Shown: in pieces, positions 41,863 through 49,553 of the stretch
Position numbering within the stretch: the first letter of the stretch is position 1
Layout: every line of letters begins with the position of its first letter
Source: CAYULW01 sp964445815
Lineage (GTDB): Bacteria; Bacteroidota; Bacteroidia; Flavobacteriales_E; Vicingaceae
DNA: 64,000 nucleotides
Assembly: GCA_964445815.1 (NCBI GenBank)
Contig: CAYULW010000004.1
Span: 248,001 to 312,000, forward strand
Reading direction: 5' to 3'
Program-made: the position numbers and the translations under genes
Notes under the pieces: generated by a model
What the model saw: the letters and a program-made list of their open reading frames with translations, nothing else
Databases searched by the model: none
Told to the model about the DNA's origin: nothing

Positions 41863-41888
41863 TTTACTACTGTTCTTATATTTAAGCT

Positions 41889-42497
41889 TTAACTCAAATG
41901 CCCTTTTTCGAATAAATTGTAGATCAAGGTAATTTGATGATTCAGTTTCAAATTGTTGAAGTATTTGTTCAGATTGAAATTGTAGCCATAAATAATATTT
42001 ACTCTTCTAAAAACTCGGTTATAGTCCATATTATCACTAATTCTAATTTCCGGTCTAATTACAATGTCTGTTTTTTCATAGTTCGTTACAGTTTCAATAT
42101 TTACCCCGTATTTAACAAAGTAAAACTGTAACCCAAATAAATTGTCTTTAGCATACGATAATTTTAAGCTATTGATCATTTCATTGTTGACCAAAATAGA
42201 ATAACTGAAAGCAAAGTAGTTGCTTCCTTTTTCTGGGAAACAACTTGTGTTATCCTTGGAGAATCCTATCTCTACCCAATTTCTTTCATCATAGGAATAA
42301 CCCAAAAAAATACTTCTGTAACAATGACCACAAAGTAGAGAAGATCTGTTTTCTTTTTTCTTACAGTTCTTACAATAATTATATAAAGGATAGTTATCAA
42401 TTATTTGGTAAGAAGAACTATCTTGGAGTGAACCATGCCTTTGACCAAAGCCATAAACAGTGGTTATAATCAAGAATTTCAAAATAAGATACTTCAT
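41889..42497 (-). CDS. Exported Cys-containing protein, beta-strand rich, unknown
   Basis: A 202-residue protein with a short signal peptide (MKYLILKFLIITTVYGFGQ). Residues 42-60 hold CKNCKKK and LLCGHCY, a four-cysteine zinc-ribbon-like or disulfide cluster. The rest consists of alternating strands with aromatics (FAFSYSILVNNEMINSLKLS; LFGLQFYFVKYGVNIE) ending NHQITLIYNLFEKGHLS, as in small outer-membrane barrels. A decayed second copy of its 3' end sits at 38301-38385. No family is recognised. Confidence 0.55.
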   Translation of the reverse strand: MKYLILKFLIITTVYGFGQRHGSLQDSSSYQIIDNYPLYNYCKNCKKKENRSSLLCGHCYRSIFLGYSYDERNWVEIGFSKDNTSCFPEKGSNYFAFSYSILVNNEMINSLKLSYAKDNLFGLQFYFVKYGVNIETVTNYEKTDIVIRPEIRISDNMDYNRVFRRVNIIYGYNFNLNKYFNNLKLNHQITLIYNLFEKGHLS

Positions 42498-42599
42498 GGA
42501 ATAGCTGCTAATGTTTTATCTATGGAATGTAACCGAAACATTTCATCGCAGTTTGCTCTGGACATATTCTTATGGTTCTTCTTAGTAAATCATTTTTGT

Positions 42600-42704
42600 T
42601 TAAACCCTATTTAGTATTTCAGAGATAGCATCAATCAAACCTTTAAAGAACCATTTTATTGGGTTTTTCTTTTTGGTTTTCTTGTCTGTGCTTTTAAAAA
42701 ACAT
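42600..42704 (-). CDS. Possible 34-residue basic amphipathic peptide
   Basis: ATG at 42704 to TAA at 42600. The peptide begins MFFKSTDKKTKKKNPIKW and continues FFKGLIDAISEILNRV. It has a basic head and an amphipathic hydrophobic helix, a pattern also found in short membrane-active peptides. No Shine-Dalgarno sequence is visible, and a frame of this size can occur by chance. It is the only feature I see between the genes at 42497 and 42736. Confidence 0.25.
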   Translation of the reverse strand: MFFKSTDKKTKKKNPIKWFFKGLIDAISEILNRV

Positions 42705-42735
42705 ATCAATTGAATTTTAGCTATTAGTTTAAACT

Positions 42736-43023
42736 TTAGACAACATTCATGTCGAATAGTATTAATATAAATATTGCAGGAAAGATAATGAGTTGTGCTA
42801 AAAGAAGATTGTTCTTGTTTCTTGTGTTTTTCATTTGGGTAGTCAGAAAGAGTAATAAAGCTTGAAGCCCAATAATTGCTCCATAGCAGATAACGTTATA
42901 AAAGATTTCTAAAGCATAATTTGATTTGATAAGATTGTATTTAATTAGAAACATAAGGCCAATCTCAGTTACAAGCATTGCTATATTAACACAGATGAGA
43001 AAAAGTCTTGTTTTCAAAATCAT
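42736..43023 (-). CDS. Small membrane protein with three helices, unknown
   Basis: A 95-residue protein, almost entirely hydrophobic: helices at about 5-27 (FLICVNIAMLVTEIGLMFLI), 38-62 and 72-92, with a basic loop (TQMKNTRNKNN) between the last two. GTAAGGAAATT precedes the ATG, a weak ribosome site. No family is recognised. Confidence 0.45.
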   Translation of the reverse strand: MILKTRLFLICVNIAMLVTEIGLMFLIKYNLIKSNYALEIFYNVICYGAIIGLQALLLFLTTQMKNTRNKNNLLLAQLIIFPAIFILILFDMNVV

Positions 43024-43143
43024 AATTTCCTTACACCATTTTGGCCAAGAAGCCTTATTGTTTTTTTAATAGTCAATTCTTAGATAGTTCCCAACTTTTT
43101 TACCAATGCACATTTACTTTAGCTATCGTTGTGTATAGTTATT

Positions 43144-43467
43144 TTATTTATACTTCAACCAGTTTGGTTGATTTTGTTTTTCTTTTTGTTCCTTTTTTAT
43201 TTCAGATATCTTATCTTCAATTTCCTTTTCTTTCCTAAAATATGCTATAGATGAGCCAACTAGGGAGCATAGTCCTAATACTAAAATTATTGAGCCGTCT
43301 GAGATTACAGGTTGAAGAGTAAACAGGTTTATTGCAGCTTGAGCATCAGTCGTAAATTTCAAAATTATACCAATTATAGTTAAAATCGTTCCCCCAATGA
43401 TACCAAGCTTAATTTTCAGTATCATTGATTTTATTCTTTTATCATTTCTTGTTATCATTAGGTACAC
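43144..43467 (-). CDS. Small membrane protein with charged tail, unknown
   Basis: A 107-residue protein (a later Met at residue 15 is an alternative start). Two hydrophobic segments, about 20-42 (LGIIGGTILTIIGIILKF) and 55-76 (SIILVLGLCSLVGSSIAYF), are followed by a Lys/Glu-rich helical tail (RKEKEIEDKISEIKKEQKE). This layout is plausible for a membrane-anchored coiled coil. No family is recognised, and the surrounding small genes give no functional context. Confidence 0.45.
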   Translation of the reverse strand: MYLMITRNDKRIKSMILKIKLGIIGGTILTIIGIILKFTTDAQAAINLFTLQPVISDGSIILVLGLCSLVGSSIAYFRKEKEIEDKISEIKKEQKEKQNQPNWLKYK

Positions 43468-43530
43468 ATATTTGTGAACTAAACATGTCTATAGACTGTT
43501 GAATTTCATTTTATTTACGGTCAAGATTCC

Positions 43531-44115
43531 CTAACAATTCTTGTACTGATCATGTAAACCGACTCCATTCAATATCATCGGTCTAACCTTCTCCAGTCTG
43601 TTCAATTTGGTGGCTTCTCTTTTGGCTTCTTGTATATAATTGGCATATTCTTTTTGCTTGCCCTTTGTTAAATCTTCAAAAGCAATTTTTAGTGTTTTGT
43701 CTTGCTTCAATGCAGACTGTAACTCTTGAGGAATCTTAAATTCAGCATTACGTTTGATCTCTACCTGTTTACCTTCTTTCTGATTTTGTATGGCTTCCAG
43801 AACGTAACGCTTTAACAGGTCAAGATCAATTTCGCTTTCGTCTTGAAATTTCCATTGTCTCAGCGCTTTGGTTTTGCCTTCTTGTGCATTGACCAAAACC
43901 TTGGCCTCATCTTTTAAGAATACCCCTTGAAAAAACCAAACACCAAAATGATGTTTGAAAGCGCCCAATCCGATTACATTTTTTCCGTCCAGATCATAAA
44001 CGGGAGCACCCCATTTTATTTTGCAATCCAGTTCAGTTGCACTGATGCATTCATGCAATTGCCTTAAGGCACTTTCCCATTGGCTGTGTTTCCTAAAATA
44101 CTGTTCTGTAGTCAT
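43531..44115 (-). CDS. DUF1801/YdeI-family protein
   Basis: A 194-residue protein of two parts. Residues 1-110 are a DUF1801 domain (CKIKWGAPVYDLDGKNVIGL, FKHHFGVWFFQGV). Residues 120-185 are a YdeI/OmdA-type helical domain (FKIPQELQSALKQD, then FEDLTKGKQKEYANYIQEAK). The joint layout is the usual one of the YdeI family. The function is unknown, though family members have been linked to stress response and peptide resistance. A close homologue of the first domain occurs at 58456-58878. Confidence 0.83.
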   Translation of the reverse strand: MTTEQYFRKHSQWESALRQLHECISATELDCKIKWGAPVYDLDGKNVIGLGAFKHHFGVWFFQGVFLKDEAKVLVNAQEGKTKALRQWKFQDESEIDLDLLKRYVLEAIQNQKEGKQVEIKRNAEFKIPQELQSALKQDKTLKIAFEDLTKGKQKEYANYIQEAKREATKLNRLEKVRPMILNGVGLHDQYKNC

Positions 44116-44200
44116 GGGTTTTCTTGCTCTAAATTATATAAACTCTAGTTAAACCCATAATAAAAGTCATTTTAGTTAAGAAGATCGAATATTTAAGACT

Positions 44201-44345
44201 GACGATTGAGAAAATTCATAAAAATTAAGCAAGAAGCAGAGATTAGAGATAAAAAGTTGTTTGAGTTTCGACTAAAGTCGAATACGAGTTCTTTTTATCT
44301 GTGGCAGGGAATTGCTTAAAATTTTTTAGAATTTTCTCAATCGTC
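44201..44345. repeat. 145-bp imperfect palindromic element upstream of dnaE
   Basis: Three nested stems are visible. The outer arms, 44201-44230 and 44314-44345, are near-perfect complements over about 30 bases (GACGATTGAGAAAATTC against GAATTTTCTCAATCGTC). The middle stem pairs AGATAAAAAG (44247-44256) with CTTTTTATCT (44291-44300). The inner hairpin is TTCGACT-AA-AGTCGAA (44267-44282). It may be a MITE-like or REP-like mobile repeat or a structured leader RNA. No protein reading frame of note lies within it. Confidence 0.7.
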
Positions 44346-44358
44346 TTGATTTTTTCTG

Positions 44359-44388
44359 GTTCGTTTTTGTATCAAGACAAAAATGAAC
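44359..44388. repeat. Hairpin beside the palindromic element
   Basis: GTTCGTTTTTGT and ACAAAAATGAAC form a 12-bp stem with one G-T wobble and a 6-base loop. It lies 13 bases past the larger palindrome. The rest of the 456-bp gap between 44115 and 44572 shows no gene; it holds this hairpin, the palindrome and a possible promoter. Confidence 0.55.
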
Positions 44389-44418
44389 ATGCTTAATAAA
44401 AAGATGCGCTTATCAGTA

Positions 44419-44426
44419 TAACTTTG
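44419..44426 (+). promoter_or_regulatory. Candidate -7 element upstream of dnaE
   Basis: TAACTTTG fits TAnnTTTG about 145 bases before the dnaE ATG. No clear -33 partner is present, so this is weak. Confidence 0.3.
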
Positions 44427-44571
44427 CTATGAGAATTAATCTAAGTGCATCCTTTTCAACAGGCTTTTTTCTTGTTAAGTAAGCAACTAAGGGCAATCCC
44501 ATATACTTATAAACAGCCCCAATTTCAGGAGAGGATATTCACTACCTTTATTCTCCATTTTTGAACAAATT

Positions 44572-47500
44572 ATGCCCGATTTTTCACACTTGCATTGCCA
44601 TACTCAGTTTTCCTTATTAGATGGGGCAGCACCCATATCTGCCATGATGCAGAAGGCACAGCAAGATGGAATGAAAGCGGTAGCTTTAACAGATCATGGT
44701 AACATGTTCGGGGCATTCAAGTTTGTGGCAGAAGCCCAAAAATTTGGTGTGACACCCATTGTGGGTTGTGAATTTTACTTAGTCGAAGACCGCCACAAAA
44801 AGGAGTTTACAGGAGGTAAAAAAGACAAGCGCTACCATCAACTGTTGTTGGCCAAAAATCAAAAGGGCTACGAGAATTTATCCAAGCTCTGTTCATTGGG
44901 TTATATGGAAGGTTTGTATTCCAAATACCCGAGAATAGACATGGAACTGCTCAAGCAATACAAGGAGGGTTTAATCGCCACTAGCTGTTGCATTGCTTCT
45001 GTCATTCAACAAGCCATTCTCTTCAAAACAGAAGAAGAGGCGGAGAAGGTCTTTTTAGAATGGTACGAATTGTTTGGTGAGGATTATTTTATTGAATTGC
45101 AAAGGCACAATCTGGGCGAGATTGACAATACCGGCATGACTCAGGAAGATGTGAATCAAATCCTGATCAAATGGTCGAGAAAGTACAAAGTGCCGATGAT
45201 TGCGACCAATGATTCACACTATGTCGACGAAGAAGATTGGACGGCTCACGATATCCTCTTGTGCATCAATACAGGGGATAAGATAAGCACGCCAAAGGGC
45301 GAAGGAAAAGGCTTCCGTTTTGGCTTTCCCAACAGCAACTTTTATTTCAAAACACAGGCCGAAATGAATGCTTTGTTCAAGGACGTTCCCGAAGCGATTG
45401 ACAATACCAATCTCGTTGTCGACAAGGTGACTCCACCTGAGCTAAAGCGTGACATTTTGTTGCCGAATTATACCTTACCGAAGAAATTTAAAGACCAGAA
45501 CGATTACCTGCGCCATTTGACTTTTGAAGGCGCAAAAAAGCGTTACGGAAGCATTACAGCAGAGATAGAAGAACGTTTGAATTACGAGTTGAAGATTATT
45601 GCAGACATGGGTTTCCCCGGTTATTTTTTGATCGTTCAGGATTTTACAACAGCAGCTCGACACATGGGCGTATCCGTCGGGCCGGGTAGAGGTTCGGCTG
45701 CGGGTTCTGCCGTGGCATATTGTGTAGGAATTACCAATATCGATCCCATCAAATACAGCTTGCTTTTTGAGCGTTTTCTCAATCCGGAGCGGGTGAGTAT
45801 GCCGGATATTGATATCGATTTTGACGATGACGGCAGGGGAAAAATCATCGATTACGTTGTAGACAAATACGGGAAGAATCAGGTGGCACAAATCATTACT
45901 TACGGTTCTATGGCGGCCAAGTCTTCCATACGTGATGTAGGAAGAGTTTTGGATGTGCCTTTACCGGAGGTAGATAAAGTCGCCAAAATGGTACCTAATA
46001 CCTCTTTAGATAGAATATTCAATGGCGATGAAAAGGAGCTGAAAGCCAAGCTGAATACAGATGATTTTGCTCAGGTGACGGAACTTCGAAAATTGGAGGA
46101 ACAAGATGACCTGATCGGACAAACGTTGAGTCAGGCCAAAACACTGGAAGGTTCTGTAAGAAACACAGGCGTTCATGCTTGCGGCATCATTATCTCTCCG
46201 GATGATCTGACGAATTATGTGCCCGTTTGTACCTCGAAAGAATCCGATCTGTTGCTGACACAATTTGACAATAAGGTAGTAGAAGATGCCGGTTTGTTAA
46301 AGATGGATTTCCTGGGCTTAAAAACGCTCACCATCATCAAAGACGCCATAGAATTGATCAAAGAAAACCATGGTGTAGAGATCGATCCCGATGAAATTCC
46401 ATTGGATGATGAAAAGACCTATGAATTATACCAAAGGGGAGAAACCAATGGTACTTTTCAGTTTGAGTCGGCCGGCATGCAAAAGCATTTGAAAAACCTC
46501 AAACCCACAAACATTGAAGATTTGATCGCCATGAATGCACTCTATCGTCCGGGACCCATGCAATTCATCGACTTGTTTGTGGCACGAAAAAAAGGCATAG
46601 AGCCGGTAGAGTATCCGCATGATCTGCTCCAAGATATTTTGGAAAACACTTATGGCATTATGGTCTATCAGGAGCAAATTATGCAGGCTGCACAGATCAT
46701 GGCAGGCTATAGTCTCGGAGAAGCAGACATACTGCGACGAGCCATGGGGAAAAAGAAGATGGACGTGATGCAGGAGCAGAAAGCCAAGTTTGTGGAAGGG
46801 GCTGAGAAACTGCATCAGGTCAAACCGAAAAAATCAGAAGAGGTTTTTGACATCATGCTCAAGTTTGCTGAGTATGGATTCAACCGCTCGCATTCAGCAG
46901 CTTATTCGGTGGTGGCTTTTCAAACCGGATACCTTAAAGCCAATTATCCCGAAGAATACATGGCGGCGGTGTTAACCAATAACATGAATGACATCAAAAA
47001 GGTGACTTTCTTTATGGAAGAATGCCGCAGGATGGGGGTTAAGGTTTTAGGGCCTGATGTGAACGAGAGTGCCTTTAAATTTACGGTCAATACCAATAAA
47101 GAAATCCGTTTTGGAATAGGTGCTCTTAAAGGTGTAGGAGAAGGGGCGGTAGAGGCCATTGTAAACGAGCGCAAAGAAAATGGAAATTACAATTCTGTTT
47201 TTGATCTGACCAAAAGGGTAGACCTAAAGGCAGCCAATAAAAAGACTTTTGAAAGCCTAGCTTTAGCAGGGGCATTTGATTCTTTTGAAGGCATACATAG
47301 AGCTCAATATTTCAATCTACAAGATGGTGAACAGTCCTTTTTAGAGAAGGCGGTGAAATATGGAGCCAATTACCAGAACCAATTAAATTCTTCACAAGTG
47401 TCTTTATTTGGAGGAGATTCTTCTGTAGAAATTCCGGAACCTGAAATACCCCAATGTGAAGAGTGGGGAAGAATGGAATTGCTCAATAAAGAAAAGGAGG

Positions 47501-48114
47501 TGGTGGGCATCTACTTATCAGGTCACCCCTTAGACGATTACCGCTTTGAGATGAAGAATTTCTGCAATTCCAAGATCAGGGATTTAAATGATCTGGAAAG
47601 TTTGATGTCTAAAGGCGAGGTGCGTATAGCAGGCATTGTAACCGAGGCGCAACACCGTTTTACAAAGACCGGAAAACCTTATGGCACATTAGTGCTTGAG
47701 GGTTACGAAGAACATTATCGATTCATGTTGTTTTCTGACGATTACGTGAAGTTTAAAGCCTATCTCACGGAAGGCTGGTTTTTGTTTATCAAAGGCAAGG
47801 CACAGAAAAGAACCTGGAACGACGAGATGGAGTTCAAGATAGCGGGTATAGAACTGTTGCCCGATTTGAGAGAAAAACTGGCGAAAAAGATCAACTTGAA
47901 GATTCCGGTGGAGCAAGTCAATGATGCATTTATTGACATGATTAATGGCATGAGAAATGATCAGTTGGGCAATTGTATTCTGGAAATCAATTTGATTGAC
48001 TACAAAGCCAAAAACATCATTAATCTAAAATCGAGAAGCATAAAGATTCATTTGAATGATGAGAACATTCATAAACTGGAAGCAGCTTCTGATTTTTCTT
48101 ATAGTTTAAATTGA
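44572..48114 (+). CDS. dnaE: DNA polymerase III subunit alpha
   Basis: A 1180-residue replicative polymerase, normal length for DnaE1. The N-terminal PHP domain starts HLHCHTQFSLLDGAAPI and runs to about 280. The catalytic palm has GPGRGSAAGSAVAYCVGI and PDIDIDFDDDGRGKIIDYV, with the aspartates from 412 on (PDIDIDF, 411-417). Finger motifs include MNALYRPGPMQFIDL, the tandem helix-hairpin-helix and OB-fold follow (RIAGIVTEAQHRFTKTGKPY). A clamp-binding-like motif QVSLF is at 942-946. It replicates the chromosome with the beta clamp. It has a long upstream gap with a palindromic element. Confidence 0.96.
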   Translation: MPDFSHLHCHTQFSLLDGAAPISAMMQKAQQDGMKAVALTDHGNMFGAFKFVAEAQKFGVTPIVGCEFYLVEDRHKKEFTGGKKDKRYHQLLLAKNQKGYENLSKLCSLGYMEGLYSKYPRIDMELLKQYKEGLIATSCCIASVIQQAILFKTEEEAEKVFLEWYELFGEDYFIELQRHNLGEIDNTGMTQEDVNQILIKWSRKYKVPMIATNDSHYVDEEDWTAHDILLCINTGDKISTPKGEGKGFRFGFPNSNFYFKTQAEMNALFKDVPEAIDNTNLVVDKVTPPELKRDILLPNYTLPKKFKDQNDYLRHLTFEGAKKRYGSITAEIEERLNYELKIIADMGFPGYFLIVQDFTTAARHMGVSVGPGRGSAAGSAVAYCVGITNIDPIKYSLLFERFLNPERVSMPDIDIDFDDDGRGKIIDYVVDKYGKNQVAQIITYGSMAAKSSIRDVGRVLDVPLPEVDKVAKMVPNTSLDRIFNGDEKELKAKLNTDDFAQVTELRKLEEQDDLIGQTLSQAKTLEGSVRNTGVHACGIIISPDDLTNYVPVCTSKESDLLLTQFDNKVVEDAGLLKMDFLGLKTLTIIKDAIELIKENHGVEIDPDEIPLDDEKTYELYQRGETNGTFQFESAGMQKHLKNLKPTNIEDLIAMNALYRPGPMQFIDLFVARKKGIEPVEYPHDLLQDILENTYGIMVYQEQIMQAAQIMAGYSLGEADILRRAMGKKKMDVMQEQKAKFVEGAEKLHQVKPKKSEEVFDIMLKFAEYGFNRSHSAAYSVVAFQTGYLKANYPEEYMAAVLTNNMNDIKKVTFFMEECRRMGVKVLGPDVNESAFKFTVNTNKEIRFGIGALKGVGEGAVEAIVNERKENGNYNSVFDLTKRVDLKAANKKTFESLALAGAFDSFEGIHRAQYFNLQDGEQSFLEKAVKYGANYQNQLNSSQVSLFGGDSSVEIPEPEIPQCEEWGRMELLNKEKEVVGIYLSGHPLDDYRFEMKNFCNSKIRDLNDLESLMSKGEVRIAGIVTEAQHRFTKTGKPYGTLVLEGYEEHYRFMLFSDDYVKFKAYLTEGWFLFIKGKAQKRTWNDEMEFKIAGIELLPDLREKLAKKINLKIPVEQVNDAFIDMINGMRNDQLGNCILEINLIDYKAKNIINLKSRSIKIHLNDENIHKLEAASDFSYSLN

Positions 48115-48143
48115 GAAAATGCCAGTTTGTCGGAAAAATAAAC

Positions 48144-48172
48144 TTGGTAAACTATTTGAGTACGTAAATTTG
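48144..48172 (+). promoter_or_regulatory. Promoter of trxA
   Basis: TTG (48144-48146) and TAAATTTG (48165-48172) are 18 bases apart, a good match to the Bacteroidota promoter form. The trxA ATG is 43 bases downstream. Confidence 0.6.
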
Positions 48173-48214
48173 AATTTTTAAAACACATCATATAAATCAT
48201 ATAATATAGTAAAC

Positions 48215-48535
48215 ATGGCAGTAGAATTAACAGACGCGAACTTTGAAGAATTAGTAATGAACTCAGACAAACCGGTTTTGGTTGACTTTTGGGCAGAGTG
48301 GTGCGGTCCATGCCGTATGGTAGGTCCAATTGTAGAAGAATTGCATGGAGAGTATGACGGTAAGGCAGTTGTAGGTAAAGTAAATGTTGACGAAAATCCG
48401 GGAGTATCGGCTAAATTCGGAATCAGAAATATTCCAACGGTTTTGTTCTTTAAGAACGGAGAGATCGTTGACAAGCAAGTTGGTGCGGCGCCAAAATCGG
48501 CTTATTCCGGTAAATTAGATGCGATAGCTTCATAA
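48215..48535 (+). CDS. trxA: Thioredoxin
   Basis: A 106-residue cytosolic disulfide reductase. The active site WAEWCGPCRM places the catalytic cysteines at 30 and 33. The cis-Pro motif NIPTVLFF and the family length are typical. It reduces disulfides of ribonucleotide reductase, peroxiredoxins and other partners, recycled by thioredoxin reductase, which is not in the window. A promoter (48144-48172) and a terminator (48560-48583) frame the gene, so it is probably monocistronic. Confidence 0.96.
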   Translation: MAVELTDANFEELVMNSDKPVLVDFWAEWCGPCRMVGPIVEELHGEYDGKAVVGKVNVDENPGVSAKFGIRNIPTVLFFKNGEIVDKQVGAAPKSAYSGKLDAIAS

Positions 48536-48559
48536 GATTAAGTTTAAAGTATTTGAAAA

Positions 48560-48583
48560 GCGCCCTCATTGAGGGTGTTTTTT
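48560..48583 (+). terminator. Intrinsic terminator of trxA
   Basis: A 7-bp stem (CGCCCTC with GAGGGTG, one G-T pair), an ATT loop and a run of six T (48578-48583). It is a standard Rho-independent terminator. Confidence 0.85.
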
Positions 48584-48629
48584 GTTTGTAGGTAACAGAC
48601 ATGCTATTTCAAATTGCTAATTTTAACCA

Positions 48630-49547
48630 ATGCCCATAGATCGAAAAAAACTTCAGGTATACAGTCATTTAGAGCTTTTTGCTAAGCAGGTTGTAGAAGG
48701 CTTTATTACCGGTTTGCACAAAAGTCCATTTCATGGTTTTTCTGTGGAGTTTGCCGAACACCGCCTGTACAATACAGGAGAGTCGACTCGTCACTTGGAT
48801 TGGAAATTATACGCGAAAACGGATAAACTCTTTGTGAAACGCTATGAAGAAGAAACCAATCTCCGAGCAAGGATTATCATCGATGCTTCCTCTTCCATGT
48901 ATTATCCTGAAGACAAACAAGAGCAACACGAAAATAAACTGGGTTTTTCTGTATATGCGGCGGCGGCATTGATCGAGTTATTGAAAAAACAAAGAGATGC
49001 CTTTGGCTTGAGCACCTTTACACAACAAGTGGATGTGCATACAGATGTGAAATCAAATGCCAATCATCAGCGTTACATTTATTCAGAACTGGAAAAGCTA
49101 TTGGGAAAAGAGGTTCCCCTACAGATGACTTCTGCCGTTGAGGCCATACATGAAATCTCTGATCGCATACATCAACGCTCTTTGGTCATTATTTTTAGTG
49201 ATTTTTTTGATAATTCTTCGAGAAAAGAGGAATTGCTTTCTGCCTTACAACATTTAAAATACAACAAACACGAAGTCTTGGTATTTCATGTCATGGATGT
49301 GGCCAAAGAATTTGAATTTGATTTCGACAACAAACCACATCAATTCATTGACATGGAGAGTGGAGAGACCTTAAAGCTGAATCCATCTGAAGTGAAGGAA
49401 CAATACGTTGCAGAAATGAAAAAATTGAGAGAGGAGATCAAGTTAAAGTGTGGTCAGTATGGCATTGAGTATGTACCTTCAGACATCAATGCCGGATTCA
49501 ATCAAGTGCTTTTGCCATTTCTGGTGAAACGCAAAAAACTGTTTTAA
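48630..49547 (+). CDS. DUF58-family protein (VWA-like)
   Basis: A 305-residue cytosolic protein. Characteristic of DUF58 are SPFHGFSVEFAEHRLYNTGE, STRHLDWKLYAKTDKLFVK (about 35-75) and a von Willebrand A-like core with the metal site IIDASSSMYYPE (about 87-98). DUF58 proteins normally sit with a MoxR ATPase and membrane VWA proteins (BatA/BatB-like). No such genes are adjacent here. The function is unknown. The start follows the trxA terminator, so it is probably transcribed alone. Confidence 0.85.
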   Translation: MPIDRKKLQVYSHLELFAKQVVEGFITGLHKSPFHGFSVEFAEHRLYNTGESTRHLDWKLYAKTDKLFVKRYEEETNLRARIIIDASSSMYYPEDKQEQHENKLGFSVYAAAALIELLKKQRDAFGLSTFTQQVDVHTDVKSNANHQRYIYSELEKLLGKEVPLQMTSAVEAIHEISDRIHQRSLVIIFSDFFDNSSRKEELLSALQHLKYNKHEVLVFHVMDVAKEFEFDFDNKPHQFIDMESGETLKLNPSEVKEQYVAEMKKLREEIKLKCGQYGIEYVPSDINAGFNQVLLPFLVKRKKLF

Positions 49548-49553
49548 ATGACA

